From Methylococcaceae bacterium (lineage in GTDB: Bacteria > Pseudomonadota > Gammaproteobacteria > Methylococcales > Methylomonadaceae), in NCBI GenBank assembly GCA_024636875.1, contig JAGXGJ010000128.1:1-35923 (forward strand): a stretch of 35,923 bases of DNA, in the 5' to 3' direction. Positions 1 to 8,492 of this stretch are shown one piece after another (the stretch's first letter is position 1; each line of letters starts with the position of its first letter). The position numbers and the translations under genes were made by a program. Below the pieces are notes generated by a model that had not been told where the DNA came from, ran no database searches, and was given only the letters and a program-made list of their open reading frames with translations.

Positions 1-99
1 GTACCCGAAGGGTGCTGGACAGGAGAGTCCAGCATGACTAATTTGTCAGGAACAAATTTGCAGTACCCGAAGGGTGCTGGACAGGAGAGTCCAGCATGA
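1..99 (+). CDS. Possible 3' end of an upstream hyp gene or coupling leader (partial)
   Basis: The frame beginning at base 1 stays open until a TGA at 97-99, which overlaps the hypD start codon as ATGA. It could be the end of the gene upstream of hypD (hypC is the usual neighbour), or a 21-residue leader starting at the ATG at 34. The second frame also ends in a TGA at 35-37, inside the first copy of the 37-bp repeat, so the upstream gene may originally have stopped there. The readable C-terminus does not resemble HypC enough to name it. The overlap implies translational coupling to hypD whichever view is right. Confidence 0.3.
   Translation, partial: VPEGCWTGESSMTNLSGTNLQYPKGAGQESPA
1..99 (+). 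repeat. 37-bp direct repeat with SD-bearing hairpin upstream of hypD
   Basis: Bases 1-37 are repeated exactly at 63-99. Each copy holds a 7-bp perfect stem (GCTGGAC/GTCCAGC) whose loop is the Shine-Dalgarno-like AGGAGA, followed two bases later by ATG. The second copy supplies the hypD ribosome binding site and start codon. Between the copies is another small inverted repeat (AATTTGT/ACAAATT). The CCGAAGGG and AGGAGAG words also occur in the REP-like repeats elsewhere in the window. Confidence 0.8.
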
Positions 100-1190
100 A
101 ATATCTGGATGAATTTCGCGCCCCGGAAACTGTAAAAAAACTGACCGCTGCGATCAAGTCCATCACCACACAGCCGTGGAATATCATGGAAGTGTGCGGC
201 GGACAGACCCACAGCATCATTAAATACGGCATCGATCAACTGCTGCCCGATGAAATCAATCTGATTCACGGCCCCGGCTGTCCGGTTTGCGTCACACCGT
301 TATCTTATATTGATAAAGCCTTGGCGATTGCCGTGCAACCGGACGTAATTTTCTGCTCTTTTGGCGACATGCTGCGTGTTCCCGGTTCGCATCATGATCT
401 GCTTGGCGTTAAAGCGCAGGGCGCGGATATCCGTATCGTCTATTCACCGCTAGACGCCATGAATCTCGCCCTGCAACATCCCGGCAAACAGATTGTTTTT
501 TTTGGTGTAGGGTTTGAAACCACCGCACCGGCCACCGCTTTAGCCGCTTATCAGGCTAAACAGCTGGGCCTGAACAACTTCTCGTTGCTTATTTGTCATG
601 TCCGCGTGCCGCCGGTCATGCAAGCGCTGCTCGAGTCACCCAATAATCAAGTGCAGGGCTTCCTTGGTGCGGGGCATGTCTGCGCAATCATGGGGTATCA
701 CGAATATTTGCCGCTTTGCGCGCAGCATAAAATCCCCATTGTCATCACCGGTTTTGAACCCGTTGATATTCTGCACGGGCTTTATCTGTGCATCAAGCAG
801 CTGGAAGAAAAACGCTATCAAGTCGAAAACGAATACAGCCGCGTGGTCAAGGAGCAAGGCAATCAGCCTGCCCAGCAACTGATCCATAAAGTGTTCGACG
901 TAGTCGATAGAAGCTGGCGCGGCTTGGGAGAAATCGCTGCCAGCGGTCTGGCATTAACAGCTGAATACAAGCAATGGAATGCTGAGCAGCGCTTTGCAGT
1001 AACCACGATTAACACGCAAGAACCAACCAACTGCCGGAGTGGTGAAATTCTGCAAGGCCTGATAAAACCGGCGCAATGTCACGAGTTTGGCAAAAACTGC
1101 ACACCTGAACACCCGCTGGGCGCTACGATGGTTTCATCCGAAGGCGCATGCGCCGCCTATTTCCGCTACCGTCGTTATGAACATGCCTGA
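96..1190 (+). CDS. hypD: Hydrogenase formation protein HypD
   Basis: 364 residues, the normal HypD length. HypD is the iron-sulfur scaffold that, with HypC, carries the Fe(CN)2CO unit for [NiFe] hydrogenase maturation in the cytoplasm. Family motifs are present in order: MKYLDEFR start, CGGQTH (Cys34), GPGCPVC (about 59-65), the NCRSGE segment, and the C-terminal [20 protein letters not shown] region with the cluster cysteines. The start at 96 matches the family N-terminus and is preceded by AGGAGA in a hairpin loop. The gene overlaps hypE by 14 bp, so it belongs to a hyp operon whose earlier genes lie left of the window. No damaged residue was seen. Confidence 0.97.
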   Translation: MKYLDEFRAPETVKKLTAAIKSITTQPWNIMEVCGGQTHSIIKYGIDQLLPDEINLIHGPGCPVCVTPLSYIDKALAIAVQPDVIFCSFGDMLRVPGSHHDLLGVKAQGADIRIVYSPLDAMNLALQHPGKQIVFFGVGFETTAPATALAAYQAKQLGLNNFSLLICHVRVPPVMQALLESPNNQVQGFLGAGHVCAIMGYHEYLPLCAQHKIPIVITGFEPVDILHGLYLCIKQLEEKRYQVENEYSRVVKEQGNQPAQQLIHKVFDVVDRSWRGLGEIAASGLALTAEYKQWNAEQRFAVTTINTQEPTNCRSGEILQGLIKPAQCHEFGKNCTPEHPLGATMVSSEGACAAYFRYRRYEHA

Positions 1191-2229
1191 TCTGGAACTT
1201 AACTGCCCCCTGCCCTTGCAGTACGAACAAATCGTCATGGCGCATGGCGGTGGCGGCCGTTTGATGCAGCAACTACTGGACAGCATCATCCACCCGGTAT
1301 TCAGCAACCCTGTAATGAATCAGAAACATGACAGCGCGGTGCTAAACATCAACGGCTCCAGGCTGGCTTTTACCACTGATTCTTATGTGGTGAAACCGCT
1401 GTTTTTTTCCGGCGGTGATATTGGCAAACTGGCGGTATGCGGAACCTTGAACGATTTGGCGATGAGCGGCGCTTTACCGTTATACCTCAGCTGTTCGCTG
1501 ATTATTGAAGAAGGCTTCGCAATTAAAGACCTGCAACGCATCGTCGAATCGATGCAGCACACCGCGCAACAGGCCGGCGTATTGATTGTGACCGGCGACA
1601 CCAAAGTGGTCGACCACGGCAGCGGTGACGGGATTTATATCAACACCGCCGGAATCGGTATTGTTGGCGAAAAGATCAACGTGTCCCCTGCCAACATTCA
1701 AGCCGGAGACAGCATACTCATTAACAGCGACTTGGCGCGGCACGGCATCGCCGTCATGCTTGAACGCGAAGGCTTGAACTTTGAAAGCACGATAAAAAGC
1801 GACTGCGCAGACCTTTCCGGCCTGATTCAGGATTTAATCAAAGCCGGTATCGACATCCATTGCATGCGCGACCTGACACGGGGAGGCTTAGCCAGCTGCC
1901 TGATAGAACTGGCCGGCGCCTCACATCATGCTATCGAAATCAATGAAAGCGCACTGCCGATACACCTGGATGTTAAAAGCGCCTGTGAAATATTAGGCTT
2001 TGACCCCATTTACATTGCCAACGAAGGCTGTTTTGCCCTGTTTGTGCCTGAAGCGCAAACCGAACAAACCCTGACAGCTTTACATCAGCATCCGCTCGGT
2101 CAACAGGCTTGTTTGATCGGCAAGGTTAAAACCGCCCATCCGAAAGGACTGGCAACGCTGCAAACGGCGATGGGCATCAGCCGGGTTCTGGATTTATTGA
2201 GTGGCGAGCAGTTGCCGAGGATATGCTGA
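1177..2229 (+). CDS. hypE: Hydrogenase maturation protein HypE (carbamoyl dehydratase)
   Basis: 350 residues. HypE is an AIR-synthase/SelD-fold ATPase that dehydrates the carbamoyl group received from HypF on its C-terminal Cys to thiocyanate, the source of the cyanide ligands. The glycine-rich start (HGGGG, about 23-27), the KHDSAVL and FTTDSYVV nucleotide-binding segments, the [10 protein letters not shown] motif and the invariant C-terminal PRIC with the carrier cysteine are visible. An in-frame start at 1087 would lie deep inside hypD; ATG 1177 or ATG 1183 gives the family N-terminus. The 14-bp overlap with hypD and lack of a clear ribosome binding site suggest translational coupling. Confidence 0.95.
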   Translation: MNMPDLELNCPLPLQYEQIVMAHGGGGRLMQQLLDSIIHPVFSNPVMNQKHDSAVLNINGSRLAFTTDSYVVKPLFFSGGDIGKLAVCGTLNDLAMSGALPLYLSCSLIIEEGFAIKDLQRIVESMQHTAQQAGVLIVTGDTKVVDHGSGDGIYINTAGIGIVGEKINVSPANIQAGDSILINSDLARHGIAVMLEREGLNFESTIKSDCADLSGLIQDLIKAGIDIHCMRDLTRGGLASCLIELAGASHHAIEINESALPIHLDVKSACEILGFDPIYIANEGCFALFVPEAQTEQTLTALHQHPLGQQACLIGKVKTAHPKGLATLQTAMGISRVLDLLSGEQLPRIC

Positions 2230-2341
2230 TTTAAGCACCACAGCCAACCGCCCTATATATTGAAAAAACTTAACCTTGATCTGACCGTTTCTAAATGTCA
2301 TGAAATCCTGCCGTTCTATTTGCAGACTAACTTTTTGCATA

Positions 2342-2392
2342 TATTGGTGCCCCAAGGCGGATTCGAACCGCCGACCTGTCCCTTAGGAGGGG
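2342..2392. repeat. attL: 51-bp tRNA-Arg 3'-end duplicate
   Basis: This segment is identical to 11921-11971, which covers the T arm, the 3' acceptor strand and part of the anticodon arm of the tRNA-Arg(CCT) gene. Identity ends at 2341 on the left and after the fourth G of the G-run on the right. It is the target duplication left by site-specific integration. The 112 bp between hypE and this site hold no gene I can recognise. Confidence 0.95.
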
Positions 2393-2506
2393 GATTAATG
2401 TCTATTTTATATCATAGGGTTATGACATAACATATTGATATATTATAAATTATTATTAATAGTTATTAAGTTCTATTAGCCGTTATTAACCTATGTTAAG
2501 ATAATC

Positions 2507-2527
2507 TGCACTTACAGTTCACTTACG
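2507..2527 (+). promoter_or_regulatory. Putative integrase arm site (right arm of attP)
   Basis: Two CACTTAC words spaced 11 bp apart occur here just upstream of int. The same 21-bp pattern with two mismatches is at 11858-11878, at the other end of the element. In the circular form the two would flank the att core, as arm-type sites do. The AT-rich stretch 2393-2500 also holds repeated GTTATTAA-like words that could bind integrase or accessory factors. Confidence 0.5.
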
Positions 2528-2537
2528 GAATGTAGCC

Positions 2538-3734
2538 ATGCAGATTACGCAAAAGTTAGTACAGGGTATCAAGCCGAAAGAAAAACCCTTTGAGATACGC
2601 GATTCAAGTCTTAAAGGGTTTGTCCTCAGAGTTCAGCCAACCGGTTCAATGTCCTATATCTGCGATTATACGCGCGGGAAACGGGTAACTATCGGTAAGG
2701 CCAACGTCATCACATTAACCCAAGCAAAAAATAAGGCTAAAGAACTACTGGGACGCTTTGCGACTGGAGAAGATATTCATGCCGACAAGAAGAAGCTGAA
2801 AACCTTCGGCGAATTCGTTAAACAGGATTATGAGCCGTACGCGTTATCACGTATTCGGACAGGCAAAAAGCGGCTTTATGAGCTGAAGTTATACTTCGGC
2901 CATTTGTACGATACGCGTCTCGAAGATATAACGCCCTGGCTTATTGAAAAATGGCGATTGGGTGAACACAAAGATGGAAAAAAACCTTCTACTATCCACC
3001 GAAACGAAACCACTCTTAAAGCCGCAATTAACAAAGCGGTTGAATGGGGTTTTATCAGCGAGAGTCCGTTAAAAGGTCTTAAACCTCTAAAAATTCAGGA
3101 TAACCGTATCGTCAGTTATTTAACCGCTGAACAAGAAAAGCGGTTGATGAAAGCCATCGATGACCGGGAGCAGCGCATAAAAACCGGGCGGGAATCCGGC
3201 AATGAATGGCGACGGGTGCGTGGCTACGAAGAAAAAGCCTGCATTGCACAAGATGATTTTGCGGATCATTTTAAGCCCATGGTTCTGTTATCGATCAATA
3301 CCGGCTTGAGAGCTGGTGAATTGCTGGCGCTTACGTGGAAATCGGTAGATTTTATTAATAAATTACTCACGGTTGAAGGCCATACTGCCAAAAGCGGACA
3401 ATCCAGGCATATTCCCTTGAATAAAACGGCCCTGGCGATTTTAACGCAATGGCGGTTACAAGTTGATTCAGATTTTGTATTCCCTGGTATCGATGGCGGG
3501 AAGCTCTATGATGTACCCAAGAAGCCCTGGTTAGCCGTTTTGAAAGCGGCTGAAATAACCGGCTTTAGATGGCACGACATGCGCCATCACTTTGCAAGCC
3601 GCCTGGTGATGGCATCAATCGATCTTAACACCGTACGCGAGCTGTTAGGGCACTCCGATTCAAAAATGACCTTGCGGTATGCGCACCTGGCGCCGGAACA
3701 TAAAGCCGCAGCGGTTAAAGTGCTGGAGGACTGA
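2538..3734 (+). CDS. int: Tyrosine recombinase / satellite integrase
   Basis: 398 residues, typical of P4-type integrases. It has an N-terminal DUF4102-like arm-binding region (about 1-85), a core-binding region (about 85-190) and a catalytic domain. Catalytic residues are visible: Arg in NTGLRAGELLAL, the Lys-containing strand near SGQSRHIPL, the HDMRHH box, His in LLGHSDSKMT, and the nucleophile Tyr in LRYAHLAP. It lies 145 bp inside attL and reads inward. It should integrate and excise the element at tRNA-Arg. ATG 2538 follows a weak GGAATG ribosome binding site. The downstream gene begins 2 bp after the stop, so they are probably cotranscribed. Confidence 0.95.
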   Translation: MQITQKLVQGIKPKEKPFEIRDSSLKGFVLRVQPTGSMSYICDYTRGKRVTIGKANVITLTQAKNKAKELLGRFATGEDIHADKKKLKTFGEFVKQDYEPYALSRIRTGKKRLYELKLYFGHLYDTRLEDITPWLIEKWRLGEHKDGKKPSTIHRNETTLKAAINKAVEWGFISESPLKGLKPLKIQDNRIVSYLTAEQEKRLMKAIDDREQRIKTGRESGNEWRRVRGYEEKACIAQDDFADHFKPMVLLSINTGLRAGELLALTWKSVDFINKLLTVEGHTAKSGQSRHIPLNKTALAILTQWRLQVDSDFVFPGIDGGKLYDVPKKPWLAVLKAAEITGFRWHDMRHHFASRLVMASIDLNTVRELLGHSDSKMTLRYAHLAPEHKAAAVKVLED

Positions 3735-3736
3735 AA

Positions 3737-4318
3737 ATGGATATTCAGAAAATGGACGAGACAGACAAACTGAATTTTATTGTCAGGGCGCTTGTAAATA
3801 AGCCGGAATTGATCGATCAGATCCTCGAAAAAGTGGCTTCAGAATTGAATGAGCCATATAGAATGAATTTATACAACTTGGTGATGGCAACTACAAAAGG
3901 TTATATGGCTAAAATGGAAAAATACTTTGACGCCAAAGACAATACAGCACCCGGCGAAGCTTTGTTGTCTGCAATCAATCACGCATGTAGTTTTAACTGC
4001 TTGATCCCCTACTGGGCGCGTAGGGCGTTTTCCGATAGTTGGGGCAGTTACAGAAGCTATGAGGTTAAAACTTTTTCCGGCGCTTTCAAGCTGGAAGAAA
4101 GGCGAAATATTGCCCAGAGACGAAAAAACTGGATGATTAAACATCTGGTATGGGGAGAGGTTATCAGGCTCCATAGGCACGATAGGGAACGCTGGCCAAA
4201 AGATAAACGGACATTTGAACACATAGGCAAAAAGTACGGTGTAAGTGGTAGTGCAGCGGAAAAACTTTTTTATTCTGTTGAACCAAAGAGAAAAAAACAA
4301 AAAATCTCAAAAAACTAG
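3737..4318 (+). CDS. Hypothetical protein cotranscribed with int
   Basis: 193 residues, family not recognised. The start codon is 2 bp after the int stop, and its GGAGG ribosome binding site lies inside the end of int, so the two are an operon. The protein is largely helical with no signal peptide or membrane segment. The last 90 residues are rich in Arg, Lys and Trp and end in a basic tail. A segment near 165-182 (FEHIGKKYGVSGSAAEKLF) resembles a helix-turn-helix, suggesting nucleic-acid binding. It could be an integration or excision accessory or an accessory cargo gene. The stop codon lies inside a strong terminator hairpin. Confidence 0.65.
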   Translation: MDIQKMDETDKLNFIVRALVNKPELIDQILEKVASELNEPYRMNLYNLVMATTKGYMAKMEKYFDAKDNTAPGEALLSAINHACSFNCLIPYWARRAFSDSWGSYRSYEVKTFSGAFKLEERRNIAQRRKNWMIKHLVWGEVIRLHRHDRERWPKDKRTFEHIGKKYGVSGSAAEKLFYSVEPKRKKQKISKN

Positions 4319-4333
4319 CCTAGTTTTTTGAGA
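4305..4333. terminator. Bidirectional-type terminator after the int operon
   Basis: A perfect 13-bp inverted repeat (TCTCAAAAAACTA / TAGTTTTTTGAGA) with a 3-base loop. The A-run and T-run in the arms allow it to work in either direction. It overlaps the stop codon of the upstream gene. Confidence 0.75.
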
Positions 4334-4362
4334 ATACTTTTCGAAAGGCAATAGATAACCTG

Positions 4363-4392
4363 TAACCGTTTTTAAAATACTAACAACGGTTA
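4363..4392. promoter_or_regulatory. Inverted repeat ahead of the AlpA-like gene
   Basis: TAACCGTT and AACGGTTA form an 8-bp inverted repeat with a 14-bp spacer, ending six bases before the ATG at 4398. Position and symmetry suit an operator, perhaps for the HTH protein encoded just downstream. It could instead be an mRNA hairpin limiting translation. Confidence 0.4.
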
Positions 4393-4397
4393 ACAAC

Positions 4398-4652
4398 ATG
4401 GAAAATCAAAATAGAACAATCGCCGAAACAAGAGGCCGTCGGCGAACAGATCAACCCACAAACGCTATTCCCAAAAATACAAACAAAACAATGGAAGAGG
4501 CTAGAGTCTGGCTTCGGGTATCGCAGCCGACTTTGTACAAATTGATTAATGAAAACAAGCTGAAAACTTTTAAAATCGGGCTGCGAAGGTTTACCACAAT
4601 TCAAGATTTAGAAAACTTCGTTACAACGATGAGGGTTGAGGCGACGCTATGA
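4398..4652 (+). CDS. AlpA-like / excisionase-type helix-turn-helix protein
   Basis: 84 residues. The N-terminal 35 are polar and basic; the rest matches the short winged-helix fold of AlpA and excisionase-like proteins (TMEEARVWLRVSQPTLYKLI then a wing and TTIQDLENFV). In P4-like satellites such proteins activate int or act as recombination directionality factors. It follows a terminator and a palindrome that may be its operator. The next gene overlaps it by 4 bp (ATGA), indicating coupled translation. Its role in this element is inferred from position and fold. Confidence 0.75.
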   Translation: MENQNRTIAETRGRRRTDQPTNAIPKNTNKTMEEARVWLRVSQPTLYKLINENKLKTFKIGLRRFTTIQDLENFVTTMRVEATL

Positions 4653-5038
4653 GCTTTCAAATCAAAAAAAACCAACAGCGCACCCTATTATCGCCCTACG
4701 AAATTGCTGACCTGGCCAAACTACGCCAGCTGCTACGCTTGCCGCTGGCGATGCCTTTGGACCGTGATTTGTTGCTTAAGCGAATAAAAGCCGGTGGATT
4801 TACTAGCCGGTATCTTGGCGATGCGTTTATGTCTGCCTATCAGAGGACTCCTTTCGGTCATAGCCTTGGGGTAATCACAGAATTTGATAACGAAAGCTAT
4901 CGTCTTTTTTTTCAGGTTCTCATGATTCGATCCGTGTTGAAATGGAACGACGCGGACTTATCCGATCTGGACTCCGATATCAGGATCATCATGGCTAATT
5001 TATCTCAACAAGCCGAATCCGAGCAAAACAAGGCATAA
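4649..5038 (+). CDS. Hypothetical small protein coupled to the AlpA-like gene
   Basis: 129 residues, family not recognised. The start overlaps the upstream stop as ATGA. The sequence is helical and soluble, with a Leu- and Arg-rich N-terminal half (about 15-55) and an acidic stretch near 105-120; no Cys or recognisable motif was seen. Its place between the regulator and the replication gene suggests an early function. It ends just before a terminator hairpin. Confidence 0.6.
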   Translation: MSFQIKKNQQRTLLSPYEIADLAKLRQLLRLPLAMPLDRDLLLKRIKAGGFTSRYLGDAFMSAYQRTPFGHSLGVITEFDNESYRLFFQVLMIRSVLKWNDADLSDLDSDIRIIMANLSQQAESEQNKA

Positions 5039-5043
5039 AAAAA

Positions 5044-5080
5044 CCTGCTCAATTCTGACAAACCGAGCAGGCTCTTTATT
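5044..5080 (+). terminator. Rho-independent terminator
   Basis: CCTGCTC (5044-5050) pairs with GAGCAGG (5065-5071) and is followed by a T-rich run. It closes the alpA-like operon six bases after the last stop codon, so the replication gene needs its own promoter or read-through. Confidence 0.65.
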
Positions 5081-5166
5081 AAACATCTATACCAATTACC
5101 GCATAGGTATTTTACCTGAATTGGCTTTGGATGCAAAGGAGATAAGCCTGCTAAGGATAGTACATC

Positions 5167-5232
5167 ATGAATATATTTACTCCATGCAGGAAGCCGCTAA
5201 CCCTGGATAATACGGGTGCGCGTAATGCCTGA
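5167..5232 (+). CDS. Possible 21-residue leader peptide before the primase gene
   Basis: ATG at 5167 follows AAGGAT at a good spacing and gives a 21-codon frame ending at 5232, overlapping the primase ATG at 5225 by 8 bp in another frame. The primase start has no clear ribosome binding site of its own, so this short frame could couple its translation. The peptide has no recognisable feature and may be chance. Confidence 0.3.
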   Translation: MNIFTPCRKPLTLDNTGARNA

Positions 5233-7606
5233 ATCCCGTTTTGATTACGCCATCAAGTATGCGCATTTAGGCTGGCCGGTATTGCCGCTGCACTTTATAA
5301 CCCCAAAAGGTTTATGCAGTTGAGGCAAAAACTGCAAATCGCCTGGCAAGCATCCACTTGTTAAAAATGGTGTTAGGGATGCCAGTTTAGACCCTGCCAA
5401 GATTCACGAGTGGTTCAAAATAAAATGGCCGAATTCGAATATCGGCATTGCTACTGGCGCTGTGTCTGGAGTCCTGGCGTTAGACATTGACCCTAGACAT
5501 GGTGGCGATGAATCGTTGGATTCGATCCGCACAGAATATGGCAAGATTCCCGATGATGTCATGGCCGTGACTGGATCAGGCGGCCATCATTACCTATTCA
5601 AATATCCGGGGCCGGTCGGACGCTCAACAACAAATCTCTATCCTGGAATCGATACGCGCGGCGATGGTGGTTACATCGTAGTTGAACCCTCAAATCATGT
5701 TAGCAGCGGCTCCTATTTTTTTGACAATGAGGCTAACCCATTGACCGGCGCAATCCTGCCCGATGCTCCTGATTGGTTATTGGCAAAATTATCTGAAAAA
5801 AAGGGCATACAACCCGAAAAACAATCCAGAACTACAAAGATATTGCCTCCTAACGAAATCAAGCGTATCCGCGCGGCGCTTGGCTATATACCGGCAGATG
5901 ACCGCGATCAATGGCGAAACGTGGGCATGGCATTAAACGACACAGGCGCTGGAGATCAAGCCTTTGGACTTTGGTGCGAGTGGTCGGAGCAATCTGAAAA
6001 ATTCGATTTAAAAGACCAACGGCGAGTCTGGGAATCCTTCACGCTTGGCGGCGGCATTAAGCTTGGGACTCTCTTTGAGATTGCCAAACAAAACGGCTGG
6101 CTGGCTCCTGAACCGGATAGACGACCAGAGCCCCCGTTAGAAGCTTATGCGGCAGATATTGCAGCGCTGGGGCCGGAAACAAAGATACGTAAACCCCGAA
6201 AAAAGAAAGCATCCCCGCACGTCGGTAATTCAGCCGAATCCCTCTTAGAAATCCTGAAACGCTACATTTTTTTAAAAAATCATAATCGAATATATGACAC
6301 CTTGACGCGCAACGAATTGAGCCGCGAAGGCTTTGACGGTGCGTTCTGTCACCTGTTTCCTGAAAATAAAATCTCAATGATATTTTTGAATGACCCCGAG
6401 TGCATCAAGGTCGATGGTTTGATTTATCTACCCGGCGAAACAGCGAACCCAATTTATCGCAACGGCGCTGTGTTATGGAATATTTGGACTGACCCCGGCG
6501 TAAAATTGCCAGAACAAGCCACGAAAGAGGATGTTGAACCCTGGCGTGAACACCTGCATTATTTATACCCGGATGAAAAGGAACAAGATCATCTTCTAAA
6601 TTGGATGGCGTTCGTATTGCAGCAACCTCAAATAAAGATAAACCACGCGCTGTTGATTGCAGGAACAAGTGGAGTTGGCAAGGATATGCTCTTGAATCCT
6701 TTGCGTTATGGGTTAGGCACGGCGAATGTCTGCGAACCTCCAGCGGGAGAACTAAAAGAATCCTTCACAGACTATCTTCATCATTCGAAACTCGTGATAT
6801 TCCAAGAGATACAAACATTCGAAGGTCTGAATCTTGAAAACAAACTCAAGCCAATGCTGGCAGCCCCTCCTGACATGCTTCGCGTGCGTTTGTTTGGCCG
6901 TGGGTTTTACGAAACCCCGAACTTGATACAAGCCATTTTCATGAGCAACTATCGAGATGCCCTGCATATTAGTGCGGGAGATCGTCGATATTTCACAATA
7001 TGGACGGATAAGCAACCGCAAGAACACGAATATTACACCGACTTAGCAGTTTGGCAGAATGCTGGCGGCAATGGCTTTGTGGTGCGGTGGTTGTTAAATC
7101 GTGATATTAGCCAATTTGACCCCAAACAACATGCTCAAGGAACTACTTTCAAAGACACATTATTAGAGACAAGCAAATCGCCGTTAAAACATTTGTTGCA
7201 GGACATGATCGAGGCTCAGGATTTTCCCTTCAATGTGGACGTTGTGCGATCAATCGATATTGCCAAAACACTTCGAGACAAATACTCAAGCAAGGTGATT
7301 GGGACGGTGTTATCTGAGATCGGTTGTTATCAAAAGAGATGCAAAAAAAGTACAGGCGACCGCAAAAATGTCAGCCTTTATGCGGTGCGTAATATCGGAG
7401 AAAAGGTTGATATCGACGTGCCAATAGGTATGGTGGGAGCTGTGGTTTTAGACTGGCGTAATGACGAGAAATTCAAGGACAAGGAATGGCTTGAAGAGTA
7501 CGTAAAGGGCAACGAAACCAGACGTAATGATTGGGGTGGTGGTGAGGAAATCAAAAGCCAAAACTGGCAGAGCGACTATGAAAACAAACGTAATGATTGG
7601 GATTAG
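5225..7606 (+). CDS. Prim-Pol / SF3 helicase replication protein with in-frame UGA at codon 33
   Basis: Read from ATG 5225, the frame is 793 codons with one TGA at 5321-5323. The N-terminal domain (about 5-195) is a bifunctional AEP primase-polymerase with the acidic pair in LALDID, the GSGGHHYLF histidine and GGYIVVEPS. A PriCT-2-like domain spans about 215-300. The C-terminal half is a D5-like SF3 ATPase with Walker A GTSGVGKD, Walker B LVIFQEI and a sensor SNYRDALHI. It should prime and unwind at the neighbouring iteron origin. The TGA replaces the second Cys expected in the CSCG...C..PGKHP zinc motif. If it is a true stop, translation could restart at GTG 5462 (714 aa), keeping the catalytic residues but losing 79 residues including the zinc motif. 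Confidence 0.85.
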
Positions 7607-7910
7607 TCCGTCCCCACGTCCCCCCATTTTTTTCTAAGGGGACGTGACAGGGGGACGGCTTAAACCCACACCCATCAAGGCGTAAAGACCCCACGTCCCC
7701 ACGTCCCCTTATTATTTTGATGATGTTGTTATATATAAGGAATAGCCGTACAAGGGACCGAAAAAACGCACAGAAAAAACGCACAGAAAAAGTACAGAAG
7801 CAAGAGCGGCTCAAAAAAACAAGGGGACGTGGGGACGGATTGCTCAAAACCACGAACGGCGTGGCTTGCAGCCGTTTTTATATAAAGGGACGGATAGGGG
7901 ACGGCGAACC
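7607..7910. other. Putative replication origin with GGGGACG iterons
   Basis: Nine perfect GGGGACG sites lie in 300 bp. Reverse orientation: 7609, 7617, 7694, 7702. Forward: 7638, 7651, 7823, 7831, 7897. A GGGACG variant is at 7887. Several are pairs 8 bp apart. Between the oppositely oriented clusters is an AT-rich stretch (7709-7740) suited to melting, then two copies of AAAAAACGCACAG (about 7760-7786). The region directly follows the primase-helicase gene, as satellite origins do. Short frames crossing it are repeat-derived. The 130 bp to the next gene hold nothing I recognise. Confidence 0.7.
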
Positions 7911-8037
7911 ATAGGGAGATGGATTGCCCAGCCTGAAAATTGGCATGTAAAACGCTACAAGCTGCGCCATTGCTATATGCAACATAAATTAGCTGTGTTT
8001 CGTACTCAGTTTTAACAAATTAAAAAGGACAAGATAA

Positions 8038-8298
8038 ATGCGTAAATTTTCAATTTTTGACGTCAAAAAAAAGTTATGCGTAAGACCATTACAAAATGGC
8101 GATATTAACGTTATCGATTATTACAAAAACATTTGTTATCAATGCCATAAACCATTTAACACTCGTAAAAACCGCAAGCGGTCGGTTCCGGTTGTATTTG
8201 GCGATGGCAATCAATACGGCGTGTTCCTTTGTGCTCGCTGCGCAAAAAATCTTAACAACGATTCAAGAATGGTGAGTTGTAATCATCATGGTGCTTAG
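8038..8298 (+). CDS. Small zinc-ribbon-like protein
   Basis: 86 residues with two CxxC knuckles (CYQCHKPF near 33-36 and CARCAKN near 67-70) separated by a basic stretch (NTRKNRKRS). This suggests one zinc ribbon, probably binding nucleic acid or protein. AAAGGA upstream is a good ribosome binding site, and this is the first gene after the putative origin. A family was not recognised. It could be a transcription activator of the following packaging genes, but that is speculation. Confidence 0.65.
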   Translation: MRKFSIFDVKKKLCVRPLQNGDINVIDYYKNICYQCHKPFNTRKNRKRSVPVVFGDGNQYGVFLCARCAKNLNNDSRMVSCNHHGA

Positions 8299-8492
8299 GT
8301 ATTGGGTCCCTTTCAGGCTTACCCTTGTGGGTAATTCGAACCTCATTTCAATGATAGTTAGTGGTCTTTGTTGTTACTAAATAACAACTCATCAGTATCC
8401 AGTGAACTTGACAAAAGCTGAAAAAACCCTGAAATTCCAAAAAATCCTCAAAAAAGTGAAATTTTTTAAAATATAAAAAGGTTGGAAATTTT
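8299..8492 (+). promoter_or_regulatory. Intergenic regulatory region before the packaging genes
   Basis: It contains an inverted repeat GTTGTTA/TAACAAC (8370-8376 and 8382-8388, loop CTAAA) and, just downstream, TTGACA at 8409-8414 as a possible -35 box with only a poor -10. The last 60 bp before the next ATG are very A/T-rich. This could be an operator plus late promoter, with the HTH or zinc-ribbon proteins as candidate regulators. Confidence 0.35.

Noticed and set aside
5321-5370. SECIS element after the primase UGA
   Set aside because: Only weak pairings (GGC/GCC, TGC/GCA) with no typical bacterial SECIS stem and loop; selenocysteine kept only as one hypothesis.
7717-7914. 65-codon frame across the iterons
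   Set aside because: It consists of translated iteron and A-rich repeat DNA, with no ribosome binding site; better explained as origin DNA.
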